A stretch of 64,000 nucleotides of DNA from Paroedura picta (Eukaryota > Chordata > Lepidosauria > Squamata > Gekkonidae): contig NC_135373.1 of assembly GCF_049243985.1 (NCBI RefSeq), forward strand, positions 91,259,213 through 91,323,212, written 5' to 3'. Of this stretch, positions 31,650 through 42,349 are shown one piece after another (position 1 is the stretch's first letter; each line of letters starts with the position of its first letter). The translations under genes were made by a program, and so were the position numbers. The notes under the pieces are model-generated. The model searched no databases. It had not been told where the DNA came from and saw nothing but the letters and a program-made list of their open reading frames with translations.

Positions 31650-32045
31650 CAGTTAGCTATCACCAGGGGAAGGTCCTTCTCAGTTGAGTCCCTTCCTCAG
31701 TGGAATGCACTCTTGGATGATACACGTGCCCTGCCGGACTTGTTTAGTTTTCAGGGCATGCAAGACAGGTTGGCCTTTGAGAGTTAAGCCTCAAAATAGT
31801 CTGGGCTCTTTTCATTTGCGGTATGGTGCTAGCCACATATTTTAATAGTTAAATATTTTAATGTTAACTTTTTATATTTGTTATTTTGATGTCTTCATCT
31901 TATTTATATGATTTCAACTTTGCGTGTTGCTGCAAGATCCTTTGGGTGAGCAGCAACTTTTTAAAAAATCAAATAATTAAATAAATATAAGCAATGTAAG
32001 CCACTTTGAGTCACTAACAGGGACAAAGACATAAATAAATAACTG
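31650..32045 (+). repeat. L2-like LINE 3' end
   Basis: C-terminal coding remnant (TCAGTGGAATGCACTC) followed by an AT-rich 3' UTR ending near AAATAATTAAATAAATATAA and then AATGTAAGCCACTTTGAGTC. Old. Confidence 0.6.
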
Positions 32046-32049
32046 ATTT

Positions 32050-32625
32050 TTTTTTGCATTAAAATAAGGAGTGGAAGATATGTTTCTAAATGGGGGCATG
32101 GTAAACAATGTGGATGTAGTTTTTTAAAAAAAATGAAAAATCTATTCAGGAACGGGCATTTTGAGACTGGATCAACAATTTCCCTTTGGAAAGGAAAAAG
32201 AAATAGTGGCCATTATTCTAACTGTTTTGCCCCTTGTAAAGCAAAGAGCTACAAAGAGGCCCCTGGTTGGTCTTTCTGCCCTATTGTAGCTTGGCTGAAT
32301 ATTCTCCTGCTCTTCCATGACTCTTTATGGCTTGGTTTAGTCATTTGTATAGTCTGGCAGTAGCAGAAATTAGTTCTTTATGCAACTGAAATAAAAAGCA
32401 GCTCATACAGAAAGTACCTTGCATGTATTTCCCAAGTCTGTATCTCTGAAGATTTACTACTTAATATACTGGAGAAGAAATAGGAAATAAAAGAGTATGT
32501 AGCAGTCAACTAGCCGAAGAGAAGATGGAAACACTGCAGAGTTCCTGTCACCAGCCATGTGTGACTGTGTCTAGGCAGTGATAGACTGGCTTTACACATG
32601 TATCCCAGAGATGTCCCTTCCTCAC
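32050..32625. other. Gene-poor stretch, nothing recognised
   Basis: Unique-looking DNA. Confidence 0.35.
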
Positions 32626-32629
32626 AAAT

Positions 32630-32790
32630 CTTCCAAAGGTCCACATAACAACACAATCATAGAAAGCTAACTAAGTTAGTCTGTGGTAGCAAAGTCCAGT
32701 AGGAAATTTGTGATTCTTTAGGAACTAACAAATGTAACTTAGCATAAACTTTCATGGCTCACTTCATCTGATGCATGAACTTGAACCTCA
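32630..32790 (+). repeat. Old amniote interspersed repeat
   Basis: Shows GTTAGTCTGTGGTAGCAAAG, AGGAACTAACAAATGTAAC and AAACTTTCATGGCTCACTTC followed by ATCTGATGCATGAA. This is a recurrent pattern in turtle, crocodile and lizard DNA as I recall it. Class uncertain. Confidence 0.5.
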
Positions 32791-32794
32791 GTCA

Positions 32795-33400
32795 GCCAAA
32801 GAATATAGAAGAAACAGTTATGAATAGTGTTGTTAAATAGCTATGAAATGAGACACAATTTTGCATTTCATCCAGAGCACTTTGCCATGCCTTGGAGCAC
32901 ACGGCACATTTTTTCCTCAGGTACTAGGAACATCCTATCTGTTTGGATATGTTGTCCGTATCTAGTTACCATCTCCAGGAGGAGGGGCTGTGTGTACGTG
33001 TGCATGCCAGTCCAAAGACCAAAGAGAAATTGATGGTCTAATTCAGGCTGGTCTTCTTCTAAAAGCAAAATCCCATCAAGTCTCTTTGTGTCTTCCATTC
33101 ACCATCACCTTTCCCCTTGGCCATATCTCTGGAAGCAGTGCTTCATCTTCTCTTTTTGTTTATTTCTTTGCCGATGTAAAATAATACAGTAGATTTTGCA
33201 TAAGCTATTAAATGAAGAAGTTCCTAAAACCAAATCAACAAGGTTGGTAGATTTTGAAAAAAAATCCATCCAGAATTAGAAACCTGTGTCCATGGAAACA
33301 GAAGGAAAGGGGAACGCTGAGACATTCCTGCTTTTGCTTCTGGCTCAGCATTCCATGAGAGAAGTTGTGTCGCAATAAATCCCACTGTCATTTATTTATT
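32795..33400. other. Gene-poor stretch, nothing recognised
   Basis: Unique-looking DNA up to a TTTA-rich insertion site. Confidence 0.35.
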
Positions 33401-33418
33401 TATGTTTATATTTATTTA

Positions 33419-33698
33419 ACGAGCCTCTTGTGGCACAGAGTGGTAAGGCAGCAGACATGCAGTCTGAAAGCTCTGCCCATGAGGCTGGGAGTTCGATCCC
33501 AGCAGCCGTCTCAGGGTTGACTCAACCTTCCATCCTTCCGAGGTCGGTAAAATGAGTACCCAGCTTGCTGGGGGATAAACGGTAATGACTGGGGAAGGCA
33601 CTGGCAAACCACCCCGTATTGAGTCTGCCATGAAAGCTAGAGGGCGGCACCCCAGGGGTCAGACATGACTCGGTGCTTGCACAGGGGATACCTTTACC
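33419..33698 (+). mobile_element. tRNA-derived SINE (Sauria-SINE type), full length
   Basis: A box TGGCACAGAGTGG, B box GAGTTCGATCCC, body AGTACCCAGCTTGCTGG, and a complete 3' end GGGGTCAGACATGACTCGG then CAGGGGATACCTTTACC. Flanked by a perfect 14-bp duplication TTTATATTTATTTA (33405-33418 and 33699-33712). About 280 bp is the full family length here. The 3' motif GTC-GACA-GACT is shared with the BovB 3' end. Confidence 0.95.
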
Positions 33699-33764
33699 TT
33701 TATATTTATTTATTTGGTTCAATAATGCCTAGAAGGGAAAGGGTCACTTGCACATCCTCAGACT

Positions 33765-33902
33765 CAGGGGTAGTCAAACTGCGGCCCTCCAGATGTCCAT
33801 GGACTACAATTTCCATGAGCCCCTGGCCAGCAAACGCTTGCAGGGGCTCATGGGAATTGTAGTCCATGGTCATCTGGAGGGCCGCAGTTTGACTACCCCG
33901 TG
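33765..33902. mobile_element. Full-length hairpin MITE, 138 bp
   Basis: Starts CAGGGGTAGTCAAACTGCGG and ends CCGCAGTTTGACTACCCC-TG. Arms of about 60 bases are almost perfectly complementary around a short loop (GCCAGCAAACGCTTG). No clear 8-bp duplication, unlike its relatives at 21509 and 42038. This copy gives the uncut length of the family. Confidence 0.88.
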
Positions 33903-33929
33903 CTACCTTTTCATTTTCATGTTATTTGA

Positions 33930-34108
33930 CCTCCTCTCTTTCTCCATTTTATTTTCATAACAGCACTGTGAGATAGGCTAGACAGAGTGACAGGTTCAAG
34001 GTCACTCCACTAGCTTCCACAAGGGAGTAGGGATTTGAGCCTGGGTTCTCCATTTCGTAGCCTGCCACTTGAGCCTCTACACCACAATGGCTCTCTCTCA
34101 CAGTTACC
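33930..34108 (-). repeat. MIR-like SINE
   Basis: Minus strand: AGAGCCATTGTGGTGTAGAG head, B-box-like GCTCAAATCCCTACTCC, then TGACCTTGAACCTGTCAC. Ends immediately beside the MITE at 33765. Confidence 0.65.
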
Positions 34109-34109
34109 A

Positions 34110-35395
34110 GAAAGTAGGCATAATTGTTCATTTTGCTCTGTCAACAGACACCACAAGTCTTACCCAAACTCAAAATCCGGTTGCCAACTTGAAAACAAAA
34201 GGGTTCTTTTTCTCTCTTGCTCCATCACTTTGGGACTCTCCGAATGTCAAGAAACATATAAAGAGCCCCAGCATGTTTTTCATGTCTCTGCTGTGCCCAA
34301 ACCAATCTGTTTCCCAAGTCAATGCAATAGCATGGTGGGCGGATAGTGTGTGTCTACATTACATAAGAATTGGTTTCCAGGGACTGATGTTCTCATATCT
34401 TGAAATAAGGCAGCAGCTGAAAAGCTGATGCCAACACTTGAAGAAGACAATTTTAAAACAAAACAAAGCAAAAAAAACCTTCTCCTTTCAATCTGTTTTT
34501 TTATTGCTAGAAGAAAAATAATGATTGCTATGAGTCTGTAAGTTCCCATTAACTTAATGGGTTTTTGGCTAGGCTCTGAAGCTGTTATAAAAAATGAATT
34601 GCTCCAGTAGAAGAATAGAGACGTTTCTTCATCACGGGGAGAAGGAAAAGGCATACTGATTTTCAGAAAGGAAATAACCATTTCCTCAGAGATAGAACAG
34701 GATTGTTTAAGGTCGTTCCTCTTTCTCCTGTAATTATGATTAGCAAATCCTGTCATTTAGCATTTGATGTGATTTTCATCTATATTTACCCAACTAAATG
34801 CCAGGTAATGACAAACATACATTTTCTTTAGATTCACCCTGAATTGTCCCTTATGACTGTTTATTTCTTCTCAATCAAAGCAATCCAGTGTCTTCTCATT
34901 TATATGTTGCTTACAAAACGTGAAGCGAAGTATAGAGACATTAAAAAAAATCAAGCTCAGGGAAGGGAAGAATCCAACTGATTCAGGACAGTGGTGCTGT
35001 GGAAATTTTCTTGAATGAAATCACTTATTCAACCCACATTCTTAGCCTTGACAGGGTGAACTGAGAGTTAGCCAAGTGAACAGAACTGTGTCAATCCAGC
35101 AACTTGTGGAAGAGGTTGCTTCAGTCAAATGCTAGGGAGGAGGGTCACTAGATCATTATGCAGGTGACCAATTTCCATGGATGGACCTTTGGAGGCAGAA
35201 GATGAAATCATACCTGCTGTTTCTGCTGATGCACTCTTTGTGTCAATTGGACCATATAACATAGATGCATACAAACAGTAGGTATGGAGGGGCATTTTGC
35301 AGAAGACCTGATAAATCTCTGGAGGTCAGCAGTGATCCTTTCTCCATGTATCTACTATCCCCAGAATCTTCATATCTACACAGGGTTGAAGGCTC
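34110..35395. other. Gene-poor stretch, nothing recognised
   Basis: Unique-looking DNA; short open frames lack known domains. Confidence 0.35.
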
Positions 35396-35401
35396 AAATA
35401 T

Positions 35402-35409
35402 ATATATAT

Positions 35410-35492
<83 letters not shown>

Positions 35493-36001
35493 TTTGTGTG
35501 TGTGCTTGTTTGTTTGTTTGTTTGTTTATACCGCCCTTCCCTACGGCTCTGAGCAGTTTACATGTAACATTCTGAAACATATACACAGAACACTCTCAAA
35601 ATCAATATAACAATATAACAATAACATACCAACTAGAACGGTATTTTAAAAATAACTTTGACACTCCCTCAGTAGGTTCGATCCCTCAGTCTTGGAGGGG
35701 GGGGATCTGTAGATGTTATGGATCAGTCAGCCTCAAAAAATGCTTGGTGGAAGAGCTCCCTTTTGCAGGCCCTGAAGAATTGTGGAAGTTCTGGCAGGGC
35801 CCTGATCTCTTCGGGGAGCTCATTCTACCATGTGGGGGCCAGGACTGAAAAAGCCCTGGCCCTTGTTGAGGTCCAACATGCCTCTTTAGGGCCAGGGATC
35901 TACAACCTGTTGAAAGTGGCAGAGTGTAGAGCTTCTGGGGGTATAGGCAGGGAGGCGGTTTCTCAGATACACTGGGCCCAGACTGCGTATGGCCTTAAAG
36001 G
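35402..36001 (-). mobile_element. L2-clade LINE 3' end with (TTTA)n tail
   Basis: A (TTTA)n array at about 35405-35494, with a TTTG stretch to 35527, represents the simple-sequence tail on the minus strand. TACCGCCCTTCCCTACGG, the 3' UTR and decayed C-terminal coding sequence follow (GGGAGCTCATTCTACCA, AAAAAGCCCTGGCCC), matching the copies at 12540, 52660 and 62495. Confidence 0.82.
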
Positions 36002-36290
36002 TGATAGAAGAAGAAGAGTTGGTTCTTATATGCCGATTTTCTCTACCAGAAGGAGTCTCAAAGCAGCTTATAATTAACTTACCTTTCTTCTCCCCACAAC
36101 AGACACCCTGTGAGGTAGGTGAGGCGGAGAGAACCCTGATATTACTGCTCAGTCAGAACAGTTTTATCAGTGCTGTGGTGAGCCCAAGGTCATCTAGATG
36201 GCTGCATGTGGAGGAGGAGCAGGGAATCAAACCCAGCTCACCAGATTATAAATCGGTGCTCCTAACAACTACACTAAACTGGCTTTCAAG
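36002..36290 (-). repeat. Squamate MIR-like SINE
   Basis: Minus strand of the 28676 family: AAGCCAGTTTAGTGTAGTTG head, GAGCTGGGTTTGATTCCCTG, TGACCTTGGGCTCACC, AGAACCAACTCTTCTTCTTC tail. It abuts or interrupts the L2 at 36001. Confidence 0.8.
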
Positions 36291-36558
36291 ACAATGATCC
36301 ACTTTGAATAGCAAAAATCAAAAAATGAAATTCCTCCTCTCTTTCCTGCACAGCTATCCTTGAAGTTGCTCCAGAAACTTCAGCTGGTCAGCTTCATGTG
36401 TCCTCACAGAGATCCTGTGGAGGGATCATATATGACTTGTGCTCTCTCAGCTGCAGTGGCTCCAGATTAAGGAACAGATCAGATTCAAGGTTCTGGTTCT
36501 CATCTTCAAAGCCCTAAAAGGGACCATTGTATCTTCAAGACTGCCTCTCCCACTATGT

Positions 36559-37218
36559 TAAGGTGACCAGATTTTAACATTGGTAAAGCGGAACACCATT
36601 GACCGGGGGGGTTCTTGATTAAAAATGTGGTCTATATGGAGCAACAAAAAGTTTCATAGGATGCAAAAATAGTATTGTAATATATATATACTAGTAAGCA
36701 AGCCCGCTGTAAAATAAATACAGCGGGCGCTAGGCATGGGAGCTCCTGGCAGTTGCGCTCCGTGCGGCTGGCGGGGGCTCCCTTGGCCGGCAGCCTGACG
36801 CGGCGAGAGGCGCAAAGCGCCTCTCGCCGCATCAGGCCGCCGGGCAAGGAGCCCCCGCCAGCCGCGCGGAGCACGACTGCCGGGGGCTCCCTTGGGCAGC
36901 GGCCTGACATGGCGAGAGGCCGTTAGGAAAGGAGCAACTGTGAGCCGCGCTGTGTGCGGCTCACAGTTGCTCCAGCGGGGACTCGAAGGGACCAATCGGC
37001 AGGCGCTTCGGTCCCTCCAGTAGTCTGTCCAGAGGAAGGGGCCAATCGGCACCCTTTCTCATCACGGACACATCCCGCCTCCCAAGCCCTTACCCTTTTA
37101 TTTAGTCTGCGGCGCCCGCAGCGCCATGGGCTGTGTTAAGATTTTAATTTCAACATCAGTACAATTTGCCAGATGCCCTCAGATGTCCCTCCAAAAGTCA
37201 GACAATTTGATCACCTTA
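36559..37218. mobile_element. TAAGGTGACC-type hAT hosting a Helitron
   Basis: Ends TAAGGTGACCAGATTTT and AATTTGATCACCTTA, as in the 27690 and 19802 copies. About 209 bases of hAT sequence remain once the Helitron (36691-37141) is excluded. The 8-bp duplication is not evident, so this copy is older than the one at 27690. Confidence 0.82.
36691..37141 (-). mobile_element. Non-autonomous Helitron, 451 bp
   Basis: On the minus strand it begins TCTTAACACAGCCC and ends with a 9-bp-stem hairpin (GCCCGCTGT / ACAGCGGGC, 36702-36728), a 7-nt spacer and CTAG. It sits exactly between A (36690) and T (37142). The flanks match the uninterrupted hAT at 19.83 kb, and no bases are duplicated: Helitron behaviour. 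It contains a large imperfect palindrome (36738-36892) and a perfect 18-bp-arm palindrome (36931-36973). The AAATAAAA-GGTAAG segment near the 5' end is shared with the Helitron at 16026. Confidence 0.88.
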
Positions 37219-37624
37219 CTGTCCTCCATTTGCTCGGGATCTGTGGCCTTAATGAGATTAAACTGAGCTGCTGGAATGCTCTACCAAGTGAGATCAGGGC
37301 CCTGTGAGACCTTCAACAGTGCCACAGGTCTGTTCAATCTGGCCTATGGTTGAAGCCTGAAATATCATCTAAATCTGCTGGCCTCCCTCACAAAATCCAC
37401 CCAATTAAACTGCAACCAAACCGTTAACTGTATGACACCCCCTTTTCCCATGAAATAGAAAGAGTTTGGGCAAGTTGGTGATTTCAATATTGTAAAAAAT
37501 TTATTTAAATCCCTAATTTGTATTGAAATTTTATATATGTAATGTTATATCTGTTGTAATCGATCCTGATTCCTTGGAGAGAGGGAGGAAAATAACTACA
37601 CATATAAATAAATTATAAATAAAT

Positions 37625-38345
37625 AAACAAGCTCAGAAGTAAATTGAGATTGCATGAACCTGCAACTGCATTTTATAGATGGACCAAGAACTGTATCTCA
37701 AGTGTTTAAGTTGTAACTTCAGTTCTATCTGCACTTGGTATATGGCACAGGATCCAGTCCAAAAACATGGTTAATCCGGTCCACTTCTTAGTTCCATCCT
37801 GTAGAAACTGAATTGGATCGCAAGGAGACAAATGTAGGAGGCTGGGCTTTCCTATTTCCTGGCTTGCAATGTTCTCCAGTGGGAGGATTGCTTGGTTCTG
37901 GCAGCTGGATTTGAGTGAATGTGTAATGCACAAACTCTACTTATTGCAAAATGTAGCATGCCAGATCAGACTTCACAGGATGTGTTGCAGGCAAAGCTGG
38001 TACAGTCTAAACTGGAGGAGATTTTTCCTGGTTACATTCATCTACAGAAAACAACAGCATGAAAAACAACGTCTGTAAAACCGTCACATGCTGAATTTTC
38101 ATTAACTTCCTGCTACTGGTTCACATTTTCACAGTTTGGTACACCTGAAGCCTACTTGAACTTTAGCCATTATTTAGATTTTATTTTAAAGCTTTCTTTC
38201 CTCTAAATGTTTTCCTCTCTAAAAATATCTCCTGAGAACATTTTATGGTGTGATAAAGAGCCAAGCACCTCTAGGACTGAGAATCTGCTTTTTTCAGTGT
38301 TTTTTTTGGCCTTGTTTGGCCAGTGCCTCCTTGAAATGGCAAAAT
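37625..38345. other. Gene-poor stretch, nothing recognised
   Basis: Unique-looking DNA. Confidence 0.35.
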
Positions 38346-38364
38346 TGACTTTTTAATGCATGTA

Positions 38365-38643
38365 AGGTAAAGGTAAAGGTATCCCCTGTGCAAGCACCGA
38401 GTCATGTCTGACCCTTGGGGTGACGCCCTCTAGCGTTTTCATGGCAGACTCAATACGGGGTGGTTTGCCAGTGCCTTCCCCAGTCATTACCGTTTACCCC
38501 CCAGCAAGCTGGGTACTCATTTTACCGACCTCGGAAGGATGGAAGGCTGAGTCAACCTTGAGCCGGCTGCTGGGATTGAACTCCCAGCCTTATGGGCAAA
38601 GCTTTCAGACGGCTGCCTTACCACTCTGCGCCACAAGAGGCTC
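38365..38643 (-). mobile_element. tRNA-derived SINE (Sauria-SINE type), full length
   Basis: Minus-strand copy with a complete 3' end (AGGTAAAGGTAAAGGTATCC on the plus strand at 38367). Flanked by a perfect 14-bp duplication TTTTAATGCATGTA (38351-38364 and 38644-38657). Little diverged from 33419 and 51088. Confidence 0.95.
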
Positions 38644-38659
38644 TTTTAATGCATGTAGG

Positions 38660-39115
38660 AAGTTATGAATCAGCAGGTATAAATCTAGAAGGCTGTTTTA
38701 AGCCTGGTTTCCCCCTCACCCATATGAGTCAGTGGCACATGTCCCTTCCACCACCTAGCCTCTAAGAGAGTAAAAATAATGAGAAAACATAGAGGTTCAA
38801 ACAATTTAACCTGGTTTTTCTTCTCTCCCTCTGTTAGAGAACATTACTTAGAGAATGGTTATCTAGAGAATATATACATTTATTCATCTTCTGAATGTAT
38901 ATGCTGCTTCTCCAATGAACTGCTTTAGCTGGCAAACAAGTAAAAAACACAAATTGTAAAAAACCATTACATAAATGATTACTATTCAAACTAAGCTATT
39001 AGGGGATAGAAAAAACATAAAAAGATCATTAAGCGGTCTAAAAAAAATCTATAAAACAATCCTCAGGATGAAAGCAAACTGTAAAACAGTAACAGGTAAA
39101 AAAGAAATGCCTAAA
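38660..39115. other. Gene-poor stretch, nothing recognised
   Basis: AT-rich, unique-looking. Confidence 0.35.
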
Positions 39116-39117
39116 AG

Positions 39118-39275
39118 ACAGGGCACTTTCACACAGGCTAAGTAATGTGGTTTCAGTCCGCTTCGGCAACTGTTTGCAAATGTATTTTGCCATTTCACAT
39201 AGCAAAATCCAGCTGCAACATCCATTGTAAGTGGATTAGAAGTGTGTTACTTAGTGTTTGCAAAAGCATGCTGAG
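39118..39275. repeat. Possible MITE with degenerate inverted ends
   Basis: CTTTCACACAGGCTAAGTAA near 39126 is partly matched in reverse by GTTACTTAGTGTTTGCAAAAG near 39246. No target duplication found, so this is only a candidate. Confidence 0.3.
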
Positions 39276-39279
39276 GCAG

Positions 39280-40120
39280 GCACCAGGCAAGCCTCCAATG
39301 GGAAGGCTTTCCAAAGGCAAGGCACTACCACTCAAAAAAGTCATATCACCACTTGTGCAGGCAGGGCACAGACAGCAGGACTCCATATTGAGTCTCTTCT
39401 GGCCGGTGGGCCCTTTAGTGAATCCATTTGGACTCATTTAGGTAGGTTGCCCCTGTACAAGCACATGGAAGAAAGCGCAGAGGACAAAGAATATAAGGAA
39501 AATGTGTGTGTTTTCATGGTTTTGTCCGTTTTGAAGTAATCTAATCCTATAGCTACAGGTACCATCAGTGTTATCAAGCTTGGACTTTGAGACAAAAGTT
39601 TCGGGGGCCCATCTGCTAGCAGAAATCCTTCCAAGCAATCCTTGCATTCAATGCATATAGTACCATCTAAGGGAGGGACAATAGGACCATTAAGTTCAAA
39701 GTCTAAAATTAGGCGCAGCGGCTTCCACCTCTAACATGTCCATTTCTTTTTCCTTTTTAGATGCAAAAATGACCTCAGACATGATGCTCTTCTCTTAGAA
39801 AATATGGAAGACACAGATTGACATTGATTAATGGTTAGGCACTTTGCAAGATTACACAGGGAAAGGATGGCATAAAAATCAATAGTGAGAATTCTAAAAG
39901 CTACCTGGCTCCTGGAACCCAAATTGACTGATTTGGAAACTGGTCCAATATTGATCTCAATTAAGCTTACATATTTCATACTACAACTCAAATGTGGTGT
40001 AGTGTCAATCTTGAATTGTCCCTGAAGCTGACTAGATGCACTGGGATAATCATGCCCCATTGCAGTGTTGTGTGGATCAGACAGAAAGATCTCTTCGTGT
40101 CCTCTTCGTGATCTACTTGG
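39280..40120. other. Gene-poor stretch, nothing recognised
   Basis: Unique-looking DNA without known repeats or exons. Confidence 0.35.
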
Positions 40121-40126
40121 AGGAAG

Positions 40127-40560
40127 CATATATGGTTAATATAGCAGAGTATTGCCCTTTCACAGAAGCGTGATGCTGAGTGTAAATAAATCTCCCAAGA
40201 TGTATACTGCGAACAAAGTAAGCTTATATTTATTCAAATAGATCTAGGTCATATTTAGATTACTACCAAAGGAAGAGAAAAAAGCCTAATCTAAAGATTA
40301 CTTTGCTTATTAGAAATGGCTGGCACCATGTATGTGAGCATGAGGCCATTGTAGATACAGGAAAGACCTGCAGAGATATGTGTCTCCATGGAAGACCATG
40401 TTAGACAAAAGAGAGAGCACAGGTCAGAGGACATGTCTCAGGTTAAGACAAAGAAAGCATCTCCTTCAAGGAGATAACACCTATAGACACTGAGAGTGAT
40501 GTAGCACCCCACAATGCCCAGGCATGTTGAGTCACTCATCGAAATGCTCCCTGTCTACTC
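40127..40560 (+). repeat. Unclassified repeat B, copy 2
   Basis: Diverged second copy of the family at 29122-29500, direct orientation, about 11 kb away. Shared words are GGTTAATATAGCAGAG, AAAGCCTAATCTAAAG and TTCAAGGAGATAACACCTAT. Identity is clearly lower than for the repeat A pair, so older. Confidence 0.6.
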
Positions 40561-40564
40561 TGTA

Positions 40565-41990
40565 TGACATTAAAGTTCACAATGTTCAGGTTGTCTTGCA
40601 GGACTTAGTATGTGGTAGCGGTTTTGTAAATATGTCCACTGTCATTTTTTTCAGTAGGGTAGTATAGCTAGACAACTCCTTGTCCTTGCAAGACTCTTAC
40701 ACATTGATTCCTAATTCCAATGTGCCAGGTCTGTACCTTTCTGAGAGTTATACAACTCTGGTTATCTTCTAGCATTCCAAAATTCTCCAGTAACATTATA
40801 AGTCACTCCAATTCTCCACATGCTTCAGAAGCAGATACAAATCCTGCAGTTATTATTGTGTGGGAGTTCCTTTAAACCTTCTGCTCCATCCACCAACCAC
40901 CACAAACTGCTTGAAAAGTTAGTGGGAAATCATGACAGTAGCCCCAGCATGAACTTCTGCTCACAAACCACAAACGGAACAAAATTCATGACACATTTTG
41001 CTTCATGGCTTGGTTGGTGTTCCTCACTATTCACAAACATAAACCTCACTTTTGTACGCATGCCACACCTGAAAAGCTGGTGAAGATGTACAAAACTGGG
41101 GCAGGTGCTTCTAGTAAACCATCCAGGAGACTCACTCACCCCGACTATGGTGGAGTCAGGCTGGAAGAAAACATCCAGTTGTGAGTCCTCTAGTCACGAG
41201 AAAGGACTCCAAAGACCGTCTTTACCACATAGATCCACTCATTTCTATGAGGCATTCGGACTCCACCGCACCCAAGCTTCTCTCCTTTAATCTGCCCCTC
41301 CCTTATTTGATTTCAATGAAGCTCCCTCCCATTTTTGAAAGTAGTCTTGCCCAGCCTCTGTTATATTTTTATCTCTGTCTTCTTTCCATACCCCTATATG
41401 TTTTTTCCCATTTCTCCATCATCTGATATATGCTTTGCACTAAATGTTAAAATTAATAAGGACATTTCCCCTGCCCAAGAAACATATTATTCTACATCCT
41501 TGTAAAAAAGAGAAAATAAATTTTTCAGCTGTAATTCCATCAGATTCTTTCAGTCTATTCTCTTGTGTCACGCTTTTACATGTACAAGAACTTCTTGCTT
41601 TTGTTGCTGGATGACAAGCTTTCAGGAAAAGGTCACTGCAAGACAAGGATATGAATGTCATGTCATGAAATACCTTGCCAGTCCCCACTGCTTTTCATCT
41701 GTGCTTTTGTGTTGTGCTTAGATACCAGGATGATGAACAGGTGCTATATAAACCCTCACACTGTTTGTTGTGACCTAATTGTCTTATAAGCCTATTTAGC
41801 TTTTGCCATACTTTATACTGTGACTCCTTTATGCACACTGAATTTGCTTAATAGCATTAAGAAAAAAAATTCTAACTGAAATATGCACCATTTGTCATTC
41901 ATCAACCCAAATACAACTCACAAGCCTTGTACCAGGATGTCTGTCCACCCCATTGTTTTTGTAGGTCCAGGAAGGCAACATTAGCCATTA
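40565..41990. other. Gene-poor stretch, nothing recognised
   Basis: Unique-looking sequence; no transposon or exon recognised. Confidence 0.35.
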
Positions 41991-42002
41991 AAAAAAATCC
42001 CT

Positions 42003-42345
42003 GTTGGAACCATTTTGGTATAGTGGTTGGGCTATGACAGGAATAGCCAAACAATGGCTTTCCAAATGCCCATGAACTACAGTTACCATGAACTCCTGTC
42101 AGTAAACGTGGTCCATGAACATCTGGAGAGCCACAGTTTGGCCACCCCTGGGCTATGATATGGGAGGCCCAGGTTTGAATCCCCACTCTGAAATGGAAGG
42201 TTCTTGGGTGATCTTGGGTCTCCCATACTCTCACCATAACCTAATTCACAGGGTTGTTGGAGGATAAAATGAAGGGGGAAGTGTTATAAACCAAATTGAG
42301 TCCCTACTGGGGAGGAAAGTGCAGTATGAATGAAGTAAATAAATG
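42003..42345 (+). repeat. MIR-like SINE split by a MITE
   Basis: Head ATTTTGGTATAGTGGTTGGG, then (after the MITE) GCCCAGGTTTGAATCCCCAC, GTGATCTTGGGTCTCCCAT, CTAATTCACAGGGTTGTTG and the tail AAATTGAGTCCCTACTGG. Removing 42038-42150 and one duplication restores a normal SINE. Confidence 0.8.
42038..42150. mobile_element. 113-bp hAT-type hairpin MITE in a SINE
   Basis: Starts CAGGAATAGCCAAAC and ends GTTTGGCCACCCCTG, flanked by a perfect 8-bp duplication GGCTATGA (42030-42037 and 42151-42158). Same length as the 21509 copy but more diverged between arms. Confidence 0.92.
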
Positions 42346-42349
42346 AATA

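Larger units (their letters stand above)
36400..37620 (+). mobile_element. L2-like LINE 3' fragment interrupted by a hAT
   Basis: Left part includes CTCCAGATTAAGGAACAGAT and TCAAGGTTCTGGTTCTCATC (translates LRLKEQIRFKVLVLIFKALK-like). Right part resumes at CTGTCCTCCATTTGC and continues through TGGAATGCTCTACC to an AT-rich tail AAATAAATTATAAATAAATA. The interruption is 36559-37218. Confidence 0.7.

Noticed and set aside
33419-33698. True tRNA gene
   Set aside because: A and B boxes are present, but the sequence cannot form a full cloverleaf and is followed by a SINE body and tail.
36559-37218. 8-bp target duplication for this hAT
   Set aside because: The best pairing (ACTATGTT against ACTGTCCT) matches only 5 of 8, too weak to claim.
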